DNA from: an uncultured Treponema sp.
Lineage (GTDB): Bacteria; Spirochaetota; Spirochaetia; Treponematales; Treponemataceae
DNA: 5,951 bases
Assembly: GCA_937890485.1 (NCBI GenBank)
Contig: CALBXN010000014.1
Location: forward strand, 1-5,951
Direction of reading: 5' to 3'
The position numbers were made by a program, and so were the translations under genes. Shown one piece after another: positions 1 through 4,975 of the stretch; position 1 is the first letter of the stretch, and the number at the start of each line of letters is the position of its first letter. The notes under the pieces are model-generated. The model saw nothing but the letters and a program-made list of their open reading frames with translations. It searched no databases and was not told the DNA's origin.

Positions 1-2
1 CG

Positions 3-140
3 GGGTCTAACCGCGTCTACCGCGGTGGTGGTTGGAACTACAGTTCGAATGACTGTTCGGTTTCTCGCCGTAACTACTACGAACCGTATTTGAGCCAATA
101 CTTCCTTGGGTTGCGCTTGGTTCGTGCCAGTTCTAAGTAA
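3..140 (+). CDS. C-terminal fragment of an FGE/SUMF1-type (C-type lectin fold) protein
   Basis: This is the 3' end of a gene that starts before the window: 45 sense codons and a TAA stop at 138-140. The translation contains RVYRGGGWNY (residues 5-14), a Cys (18), an R-N-Y-Y-E-P stretch (23-28) and LGLRLVRASS (35-44). The RGG-W, C-x-V, R-x(4)-P and LG-x-R-x-V spacing is the usual C-terminal signature of formylglycine-generating-enzyme/sulfatase-modifying-factor domain proteins, a fold that treponemes also use for proteins that are not sulfatase maturases. The catalytic part is outside the window, so enzyme activity cannot be judged. The segment is clearly more GC-rich than the AT-rich DNA after it, which suggests a different history. 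Ten consecutive A follow from within the stop codon, with no T-tract terminator. The family call is firm; the role is unknown, with a DGR-diversified binding protein as one possibility. Confidence 0.8.
   Translation, partial: GSNRVYRGGGWNYSSNDCSVSRRNYYEPYLSQYFLGLRLVRASSK
36..137 (+). other. Candidate DGR variable region (VR) at the 3' end of the FGE-type gene
   Basis: DGR target proteins of the FGE/C-type-lectin class end in a region where Asn (AAC/AAT) codons of a template repeat become other codons through adenine-specific mutagenesis. Here the fixed positions (W11, C18, V20, R23, P28, L35-G36, R38, V40) match that scaffold. Most positions between them, where such templates usually carry Asn, are Asn, Tyr (TAC/TAT), Ser (AGT/AGC), Asp (GAC), Arg (CGT) or Phe (TTC); these differ from AAC/AAT at the first two codon bases. 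Leu TTG (90), Gln CAA (96) and Glu GAA (81) do not follow directly from AAC. The GC-rich, adenine-poor tail at 105-128 would be the counterpart of the initiation-of-mutagenic-homing segment. Ordinary paralogue divergence of this family would look similar, and no template or reverse transcriptase is in the window. Confidence 0.35.
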
Positions 141-152
141 AAAAAAAACTAT

Positions 153-168
153 CTGCTTTAAAGAGCAG
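153..168. repeat. Short hairpin just after the FGE-type gene
   Basis: CTGCTT (153-158) pairs with GAGCAG (163-168), five Watson-Crick pairs plus one T-G pair around a 4-nt loop. It lies 12 nt after the stop codon and has no following T run, so it is not a typical intrinsic terminator. It is the first of a series of inverted repeats. Confidence 0.5.
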
Positions 169-170
169 TC

Positions 171-202
171 GTTACAAATTGTCATTCTTGACAATTTGTA
201 AC
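171..202. repeat. Perfect 14-bp inverted repeat with 4-nt loop
   Basis: The left arm GTTACAAATTGTCA (171-184) and right arm TGACAATTTGTAAC (189-202) are exact reverse complements around the loop TTCT. As RNA it forms a stable hairpin; as DNA it could extrude a cruciform. No T tract follows, because the next inverted repeat begins at 203. It may end or protect the 3' end of the upstream transcript, or be the structure seen downstream of some DGR variable regions. The structure is certain; the role is not. Confidence 0.85.
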
Positions 203-229
203 ATCAAGTTTTGAGTTGCAAAACTTGAT
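203..229. repeat. Perfect 11-bp inverted repeat, first copy of the CAAGTTTTG hairpin
   Basis: ATCAAGTTTTG (203-213) and CAAAACTTGAT (219-229) are exact reverse complements around AGTTG. It abuts the preceding hairpin with no gap. The same CAAGTTTTG-N5-CAAAACTTG core recurs at 374-396, so this is probably a repeated palindromic unit of the genome. Confidence 0.8.
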
Positions 230-244
230 AAATAAATTTATTTA
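229..244. repeat. 16-bp perfect AT palindrome
   Basis: TAAATAAATTTATTTA is its own reverse complement, centred between 236 and 237. It directly follows the hairpin at 203-229. AT-only palindromes arise easily in DNA of this composition, so it carries less weight than its neighbours. Confidence 0.5.
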
Positions 245-373
245 CCAGCTATATCGTAAAAAAATCCCAGAGCAGAAAATCCTGTAAATTTACATATCGT
301 TGCAAAAAAGAACGAAAACAAATTCGCTTATTAACGGAATTGATAAAATTTTTGAATGTACATAAAATAGCCG

Positions 374-396
374 CAAGTTTTGTGAAACAAAACTTG
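374..396. repeat. Second copy of the CAAGTTTTG hairpin, inside the foldback element
   Basis: CAAGTTTTG (374-382) and CAAAACTTG (388-396) pair perfectly around TGAAA. The arms match those at 205-213 and 219-227; only the 5-nt loop differs (AGTTG there). Conserved stem with changed loop suggests a spreading palindromic unit or a conserved hairpin. Confidence 0.75.
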
Positions 397-399
397 ATT

Positions 400-416
400 G
401 TAAGCCGTAGGCTTAC
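400..416. repeat. GTAAGCC-GTA-GGCTTAC hairpin
   Basis: This is a perfect 7-bp stem with a 3-nt loop, 3 nt after the previous hairpin. GGCTT (410-414) can also pair with AAGCC (420-424), so two mutually exclusive stems are possible. A GC-rich block, including AGCGTAGCGCAGCACCAGCG (430-449), follows in otherwise AT-rich DNA. Confidence 0.6.
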
Positions 417-582
417 TTAAAGCCTTGCAAGCGTAGCGCAGCACCAGCGAACGAGGGCGATTTTTGGGTGAGAGCCTTTTTTTATGCAAATCAGTCAATA
501 AACAACATTTCTTTCGTTCTTTTTTTGCCACATATATTTAAAACTTACAATATTTTCTGGCTGGGATTTTTATGCAAATAAG

Positions 583-611
583 TTGTAAATATTTTCCAGA
601 TGTTTTATAAT
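583..611 (+). promoter_or_regulatory. Predicted sigma-70-type promoter of trpS
   Basis: The -35 is TTGTAA (583-588) and the -10 is a perfect TATAAT (606-611), with a 17-bp spacer. The predicted start near 618 gives a leader of about 25 nt with an SD. The promoter lies just outside the right end of the foldback element. No T-box or other leader structure fits in so short a leader. Confidence 0.7.
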
Positions 612-628
612 AGTAAATATAATTTTTC

Positions 629-636
629 AGAGGTGA
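629..636 (+). promoter_or_regulatory. Ribosome binding site of trpS
   Basis: AGAGGTGA lies 7 nt before the ATG at 644 and is a strong SD that fixes the start. It contrasts with three other genes in the window that have no SD. Confidence 0.8.
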
Positions 637-643
637 ATTTTTT

Positions 644-1705
644 ATGTCAGATACTTATCAAGCTGCTGTAGAAACTAGCAAAAAAATAGAAGCAGATTTA
701 CAAGTAAATCCAAAAAAATATAGAGTTCTTACTGGGGATAGACCTACAGGTAGATTACATATTGGGCATTATTTTGGTTCTTTGCAAAATCGTGTTCGCT
801 TATCAAAAATGGGTGTTCCTACAAGTATTTTGATTGCAGATTATCAAGTTTTAACTGATCATGATGCTTTTTCTGAAATTTCACAAAACACAAAACAACT
901 TGTAATCGATTATCTTGCTGCTGGAATTGAACCTAATGATGATGTTATTATTTATCCACATAGTTATGTTCCAGAAGCAAACCAACTTATGATTCCTTTT
1001 TTAACTTTGGTTTCAAATGCAGAATTAAATCGTAATCCAACTGTAAAAGAAGAAATTCAAGCTGCTGGATTAAAAAGTGTAAATGCAGGAATGTATACTT
1101 ATCCCGTACATCAAGCAGTTGATATTCTATATTGCAAAGGAAATGTTGTTCCTGTAGGTAAAGATCAACTTCCTCATCTTGAATTAACAAGATTGATTGC
1201 CCGTCGTTTTAACGAAAAATTTTCGCCAGACAATCCAGTTTTTCCGGAACCACAAGCATTATTAAGCAAAACTCCTCATATTATGGGATTAGATGGAACT
1301 CAGAAAATGAGTAAAAGTCGTGGAAATGCAATTATGCTTTGTGCTACAGAGGATGAAACAGCAAAACTTATAAAAAAGGCAAAAACTGACGGAGAGCGAT
1401 TTATCACTTATGATCCAGAAAATCGTCCTGAAGTTGCAAATCTTCTTATGTTGATTTCTCTTTGTACTGATGAAACTCCAGAAGCAATCGCTGCAAAAAT
1501 TGGTGATGGTGGCGGTGGAATGCTAAAAAATATGCTTACTGAAAGTTTGAACGAAAAACTTAGACCTTTACGTGAAGAACGCAAACGCTTAGAAGCTGCT
1601 CCTGATTATATTAAACAAGTTCTATTAAATGGTGCAGAAAAAGCTAGAGAAATGGCTGTTGAAACTTTAAAAGAAGTTCGCCATGTTATGAACATGGAAA
1701 TTTAA
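644..1705 (+). CDS. trpS: Tryptophan--tRNA ligase (TrpRS)
   Basis: This 353-residue class Ic aminoacyl-tRNA synthetase activates tryptophan with ATP and charges tRNA-Trp in the cytoplasm. The HIGH motif is within GDRPTGRLHIGHY (31-43), and the KMSKS loop is exact at 221-225, followed by RGNAI. The Rossmann-fold core also shows YPVHQAVDIL (153-162), which lines the Trp pocket in the family, and GKDQLPH (172-178). The length is slightly above the usual 330-340 residues because about 25 residues precede the catalytic domain. The C-terminal part (about 300-345) is charged and helical, as expected for anticodon recognition. The start is supported by a strong SD 7 nt upstream. The gene is monocistronic, with its own promoter and terminator, and no other trp gene is nearby. 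All catalytic motifs are intact. Confidence 0.97.
   Translation: MSDTYQAAVETSKKIEADLQVNPKKYRVLTGDRPTGRLHIGHYFGSLQNRVRLSKMGVPTSILIADYQVLTDHDAFSEISQNTKQLVIDYLAAGIEPNDDVIIYPHSYVPEANQLMIPFLTLVSNAELNRNPTVKEEIQAAGLKSVNAGMYTYPVHQAVDILYCKGNVVPVGKDQLPHLELTRLIARRFNEKFSPDNPVFPEPQALLSKTPHIMGLDGTQKMSKSRGNAIMLCATEDETAKLIKKAKTDGERFITYDPENRPEVANLLMLISLCTDETPEAIAAKIGDGGGGMLKNMLTESLNEKLRPLREERKRLEAAPDYIKQVLLNGAEKAREMAVETLKEVRHVMNMEI
1681..1697. repeat. 7-bp hairpin in the last codons of trpS
   Basis: CCATGTT (1681-1687) and AACATGG (1691-1697) pair perfectly around ATG, within the codons for the C-terminal residues of TrpRS. It may add to 3'-end structure ahead of the terminator, or be chance from the His-Val-Met-Asn-Met codons. 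Confidence 0.4.
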
Positions 1706-1724
1706 ATTTAATTTTTTTGATATT

Positions 1725-1769
1725 AAACTGTTTCAAGATTTCGTAAGATTTTTTGGAACAGTTTTTTTT
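1725..1769 (+). terminator. Intrinsic terminator of trpS
   Basis: AAACTGTTTC (1725-1734) pairs with GGAACAGTTT (1755-1764), nine Watson-Crick pairs and one T-G pair, with further A-T pairing possible inside the loop. The descending arm runs into eight T (1762-1769). It starts about 20 nt after the trpS stop and separates trpS from the next gene. Confidence 0.85.
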
Positions 1770-1792
1770 AGTTTGTAATCCTTATTTTATCG

Positions 1793-1798
1793 TATTAT
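1793..1798 (+). promoter_or_regulatory. Possible -10 box of the gene at 1808
   Basis: TATTAT ends 9 nt before the ATG at 1808. If it is used, the transcript begins almost at the start codon. A TTTGTA upstream (1772-1777) is a poor -35 at 15 bp. No SD lies before the ATG. Confidence 0.35.
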
Positions 1799-1807
1799 TT
1801 TTAGAAT

Positions 1808-2845
1808 ATGATGTTAAAAGGATTCAAAAAAAAATTCTTTTTTTTGTTGCTGATTTTATATTTAGTTCAAAATGTGTTTGCAGAAAAAAATTCATTTTCA
1901 ATTTCTATAAAAATAAATCCTAAAAAAGATTTTACTTCTCAGTTGTTAACAAATATGAATGATATTTTATTTTGGAATATTTTTTTTCAAGATGAAAGTT
2001 TTGGATTAAATGAATTTTTAGGAAAGTCATTTTCTTCTGTAATTTTTGGTCAAATGTCAAATCAAGTTATAAATAATTTTGATAAAATTTATTCACTTGA
2101 TTTTATTTTTTCGGTGAATGGTTTATCAAATTTATATTTAAGTAATTCTTTTGATTTTGATTTTTCTTATGGTGATGAATTTAGTGAATCAAAATTTCCA
2201 TTTAATAATTTTAAAATTGATTTTAATTCAATATTTATGAAAAAAAATTTTTTATTTAATTTATTTTCTGATGGTGTTTTATATAGAATAAATAAATTTG
2301 AAGAAAATAATTCAGAATGTGTTGTTGGAATAAATTTAAATTTTGATTTATTTTTTAATGTGATTTCTGATGATTATTTATTTTTTAATGAATCAAATAA
2401 TTTAACAAATTGCAATATGACATCTATTGGTTTCAATTATAGATACAATTATTCTTCAAAACAATTTTGGAATTTTTATTTTAATACAAATTTAAATTTT
2501 ATTATTTTATCAAGTGTAAATTTTGATTTTGCTAATTCTTCAGGATTAGGTTGTGGAGAAGGTGTAAAATTAAATTTTGAAATTTCAAATAATAATTTTG
2601 GTTTACTTAGATTTAATTTATTTTTTGCTGGCATTCATTCATTAAAAAATTTACCAAATTATAACATATTAAATTTGAATGAGCTTCTTTATGAAAAAAA
2701 ATTAAATTCTGTTTTATCTGTTGGAGTAAAAAATTCATTGTTTTTACGTTATGGACTTATTTCTAATGTTCAAGAAAATTCCATGTTAGATGTAAAATTA
2801 AAAACATCAATTTATTTACGAGTTAATATTTTTAGCAATTTCTAA
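1808..2845 (+). CDS. Putative exported Phe/Asn-rich protein, possibly an outer-membrane beta-barrel
   Basis: I do not recognise a family in this 345-residue protein. Residues 1-25 are a classic signal peptide: KGFKKK, then a hydrophobic run from FFFLLL to about residue 20, then Val-Phe-Ala with predicted cleavage before Glu26. No lipobox Cys is present. The mature part is very rich in Phe, Asn, Ser and Leu. Short alternating hydrophobic/polar stretches such as SIGFNYRYNYSSKQFWNFYF are suggestive of beta strands, and the protein ends in Phe (LRVNIFSNF), as many barrel proteins do. Only Cys167, Cys205 and Cys256 or nearby positions interrupt an otherwise simple composition. The gene is even more AT-rich than its neighbours, with long TTT/AAT runs. 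The start could be 1808 or the adjacent ATG at 1811; neither has an SD. The last 30 bp overlap the end of cca on the other strand. Exported: fairly sure. Barrel: inference. Confidence 0.75.
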   Translation: MMLKGFKKKFFFLLLILYLVQNVFAEKNSFSISIKINPKKDFTSQLLTNMNDILFWNIFFQDESFGLNEFLGKSFSSVIFGQMSNQVINNFDKIYSLDFIFSVNGLSNLYLSNSFDFDFSYGDEFSESKFPFNNFKIDFNSIFMKKNFLFNLFSDGVLYRINKFEENNSECVVGINLNFDLFFNVISDDYLFFNESNNLTNCNMTSIGFNYRYNYSSKQFWNFYFNTNLNFIILSSVNFDFANSSGLGCGEGVKLNFEISNNNFGLLRFNLFFAGIHSLKNLPNYNILNLNELLYEKKLNSVLSVGVKNSLFLRYGLISNVQENSMLDVKLKTSIYLRVNIFSNF

Positions 2846-4222
2846 TAATTTTTCTTTTGTATTATCAGAAGGACTTTCTAAAACATCTTGAAGTAATTCA
2901 TTTAATGTCCAACCGATTTGTTTTCCTGTTATTCCGATGTTGATTAAATCATTCCCATTGATTGCTAAATCTTTTAATGAAAGAGGAGTATTTTCATTTA
3001 TACATTGATTTATTCTATCTTTAAATTCAATTAAGTTTTCAGACCATCTTCCATCTTTTAAAATAGGTGGAGTATTTGTCATTCCAGTTACATCAGCAAT
3101 TCTTAAATCAAATAAATCTTCGATTGTTTCTGATGTTGTATATTTTTGTAGACTAATTCTAGTGATAAATCTTCTTATAGCTGCGTCTGTCCAAGATGAT
3201 TCATAAAAAAACATGTGTTCTTTAATTAAATGACAAACATAATCAATTTCGTTATTTGAAAATTTTAATCTTGTCATAATTTCTTTACAAATTTCTGCTG
3301 ATTTTTTTTCATGTCCAAAAAAAGTGATGATAGGTTTTTCACTTCCGTCTATTTCTGTGCGAATATCTTCTTTTTTTGTACATGGTTTTCCTACATCATG
3401 AAAAAGAGAGGCAATTCTTACAAGTAATTTTTCTTTTGGAGCTCCGTCACAAGCGTAAAACAAATGATTTAGAACATCAAATTTATGTATTCCTCTAAAG
3501 TCTGATTGAGTAACATTTTTGCATTTAATCAATTCTGGAATAAAAAATTCTAAAATTCCAGTTTGTTCTAACAAATTCAAAGCGATTGAAGGTTTATCCG
3601 TTGTCATCATTTTACAAAATTCATCTCTGAATCGTTCAATGGAAATTGTTTTTGTTTTTTCGATAGTTTGTGGAATTGCGTTTAATGTTTCTTCATCAAT
3701 TTTAAAATGTAATTTTGCAGCAAATCGTATAGCTCTTATTGGTCTTAATCCGTCTTCTGAAAATCTTTCAAACGGAGAACCTACTGTACGGATAATTTTA
3801 TTTTTTAAATCTTTTTGTCCGTCAAATGGATCAACTATTTTTCCGTCCTGTAATGAGGCAGCAATTGCGTTAATTGTAAAATCTCTTCTTGATAAATCTT
3901 CTGTGATGTCGTCTGTAAATGAAATTTTGTCAGGATGTCTTGAATCTGAATATCCTTGTTCAATTCTAAAAGTGGTTACTTCAATTGGAGTTCCCATAAA
4001 TAAAACAGTAACGGTACCATGTTCAATTCCTGTAGGAATTACTTTTTTGAAAATTGACATTACTTGTTCAGGAGTTGCATTAGTTGTTAAGTCAAAATCT
4101 GAGACCTTTTGCCCTAAAAGCATATCTCTAACGGCACCACCAACGAGGTATGCTTTAAATCCTGCCTTTTCAAAATAAGAATTCATTTTTTTTAGTATAG
4201 AAGGAATGTGTACATGTTTCAT
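2816..4222 (-). CDS. cca: CCA-adding tRNA nucleotidyltransferase, class II, with HD domain
   Basis: This enzyme adds or repairs the 3'-terminal CCA of tRNAs without a nucleic acid template. Numbered from the ATG at 4222 (468 residues), it shows LVGGAVRD (26-33), the metal-binding DFD of motif A (42-44), the flexible-loop segment with SRHPD (94-98), RRDFTINA (112-119, motif B), EDGLR (156-160, the EDxxR nucleotide-selecting motif) and ERFRDE (196-201). The intact loop and EDxxR favour a full CCA enzyme over a CC-only one. A C-terminal HD domain follows, with His-Asp at 275-276, GHEKK at 303-307 and further His at 331 and 336; in other bacteria it carries phosphohydrolase activity. The frame is open upstream to a TTG at 4264, but the family's N-terminus begins near HIPSILKK, so 4222 is preferred. 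It has no SD, is divergent from the kinase gene, and its 3' end overlaps the preceding gene. Confidence 0.95.
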   Translation of the reverse strand: MKHVHIPSILKKMNSYFEKAGFKAYLVGGAVRDMLLGQKVSDFDLTTNATPEQVMSIFKKVIPTGIEHGTVTVLFMGTPIEVTTFRIEQGYSDSRHPDKISFTDDITEDLSRRDFTINAIAASLQDGKIVDPFDGQKDLKNKIIRTVGSPFERFSEDGLRPIRAIRFAAKLHFKIDEETLNAIPQTIEKTKTISIERFRDEFCKMMTTDKPSIALNLLEQTGILEFFIPELIKCKNVTQSDFRGIHKFDVLNHLFYACDGAPKEKLLVRIASLFHDVGKPCTKKEDIRTEIDGSEKPIITFFGHEKKSAEICKEIMTRLKFSNNEIDYVCHLIKEHMFFYESSWTDAAIRRFITRISLQKYTTSETIEDLFDLRIADVTGMTNTPPILKDGRWSENLIEFKDRINQCINENTPLSLKDLAINGNDLINIGITGKQIGWTLNELLQDVLESPSDNTKEKLLEIAKNINS

Positions 4223-4230
4223 ATTTTTAT

Positions 4231-4238
4231 AGTATAAT
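4231..4238. promoter_or_regulatory. Overlapping divergent -10 boxes between cca and the thiamine kinase gene
   Basis: On the + strand TATAAT (4233-4238) ends 8 nt before the ATG at 4247. On the - strand TATACT (complement of 4231-4236) ends 8 nt before the ATG at 4222. The boxes share 4 bp, so the two promoters should compete for polymerase. TGTACA (4209-4214) is a possible weak -35 for the + direction, 18 bp away and inside cca. No good -35 is visible for cca. Confidence 0.55.
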
Positions 4239-4246
4239 GTAAATAA

Positions 4247-4975
4247 ATGAGTTGCGTCTATCAAAATAAAAAAAATATTTTAATATTTGCTGGTGGAATT
4301 TCTCCTTCAAAAAAAGATGTTGAATCTTTTATGATAAATCATGATATTGATTTAAATTCCTCTTTTATAATTGCTGTGGATTCTGGAATGGAAACAGTTA
4401 TTAAATTTGATTTAAAAGCTGATTTATTAATTGGTGATATGGATAGCATTGATAAGGAAACTTTGTGTAAATTTGAAAATTCAGTTTGTAAAAAAGTGTT
4501 TCCTAAAGATAAGGATTTTTCGGATACAGAATTGGCATTTATTGAAGCTAAAAAAATTCCACATAAAAATGTAATTTTAATTGGTGCTAGTGGTGGACGA
4601 ATTGAACATTTTGTGTCATTGCTTTCTTTATTTAATTTTGAAAAATACAATAAATCTACAATGAGTTTGCCAAATTTTTGGTTAACGGAAGAAAATATAA
4701 TAGTTTTTTGTAATAAAAAAAATCATTTACAGATTAATTCTTTGTTAGAAACTGATAATGTTTCTGTTTTTTCTTTAGGCAAAAATTTTTTTAATGGTAA
4801 AATAATTAGCAAGGGATTAAAGTGGAATTTAGATAAATTAAATTGGAAAAAACAAATAAGTTTATCTAATAGAATTGACTCTGGATATAATTCCGTTGAG
4901 CTTTCTATCAAAAGGGGAAGTTTTATATTTGTTTTACCATTAAAAAATAATATTAAAATTGTGCTAAAAGATTAA
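4247..4975 (+). CDS. thiN: Thiamine pyrophosphokinase
   Basis: The enzyme transfers pyrophosphate from ATP to thiamine, giving the cofactor thiamine diphosphate in the cytoplasm; alone, it implies salvage of external thiamine. The 242 residues match the TPK family: LIFAGG near the N-terminus (12-17), IAVDSG (42-47), the metal/diphosphate motif LIGDMDSI (61-68), KDKDFSDTELA (87-97) and GASGGRIEH (113-121). The C-terminal TPK domain includes SNRIDSG, equivalent to the family's thiamine-contacting Ser-Asn segment. Two positions deviate from the common consensus: Ser46 where Gly is usual, and Glu120 where Asp is usual in GGRxDH, a conservative acidic change. The start is well bounded, since an in-frame TAA immediately precedes the ATG and the next Met (29) would remove the AGG motif. 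There is no SD. No thiamine transporter or TPP riboswitch is seen nearby. Confidence 0.9.
   Translation: MSCVYQNKKNILIFAGGISPSKKDVESFMINHDIDLNSSFIIAVDSGMETVIKFDLKADLLIGDMDSIDKETLCKFENSVCKKVFPKDKDFSDTELAFIEAKKIPHKNVILIGASGGRIEHFVSLLSLFNFEKYNKSTMSLPNFWLTEENIIVFCNKKNHLQINSLLETDNVSVFSLGKNFFNGKIISKGLKWNLDKLNWKKQISLSNRIDSGYNSVELSIKRGSFIFVLPLKNNIKIVLKD

Larger units (their letters stand above)
258..572. mobile_element. Foldback/MITE-like non-coding element with long imperfect inverted arms
   Basis: The left arm (about 260-350) and the reverse complement of 480-571 can be aligned along their whole length. Both begin AAAAATCCCAG, continue through CAGAAAAT, TGTAA, a GCAAAAAA tract and GAACGAAA, then TTATT-AC-G and ATAAAA, with scattered substitutions and small gaps. 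The outer 60 bp are best conserved. The centre (about 351-479) contains the hairpins at 374-396 and 400-416 and a GC-rich block at 421-460. A TA dinucleotide flanks each end (257-258 and 571-572), as expected for Tc1/mariner or IS630-type insertion, but TA is common in AT-rich DNA. There is no transposase gene. The right end stops about 11 bp before the trpS -35 box. A non-autonomous transposon relic is the simplest reading; a large structured RNA is the alternative. Confidence 0.55.

Noticed and set aside
188..193. Perfect TTGACA -35 box
   Set aside because: It lies in the loop and arm of the perfect hairpin 171-202, and no -10-like hexamer occurs 16-18 bp downstream.
171..229. Intrinsic terminator of the FGE-type gene
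   Set aside because: The hairpins are strong, but no T tract follows either one, so I list them as structural repeats rather than a Rho-independent terminator.
331..531. 66-codon minus-strand reading frame in the intergenic region
   Set aside because: It lies almost entirely within the foldback element, spans its hairpins and right arm, has no SD, and its low-complexity product shows no domain. It is best seen as a by-product of the repeat.
141..640. CRISPR array or tRNA gene in the repeat-rich left region
   Set aside because: The repeats are inverted and irregularly spaced rather than direct repeats with spacers, and no cloverleaf with a T-arm could be formed from the GC-rich block at 421-460.
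612..643. T-box or trp leader before trpS
   Set aside because: The predicted leader is only about 25 nt and has no specifier or antiterminator stem and no short Trp-containing peptide.
3519..4178. 219-codon plus-strand reading frame
   Set aside because: It is wholly antisense to cca, whose frame carries every catalytic motif of the family; the plus-strand product has no recognisable motif.
4223..4264. Longer cca beginning at a TTG (4264) and overlapping thiN
   Set aside because: The 14 extra residues are outside the usual family N-terminus, no SD precedes the TTG, and this stretch contains the divergent -10 boxes. It cannot be fully excluded.
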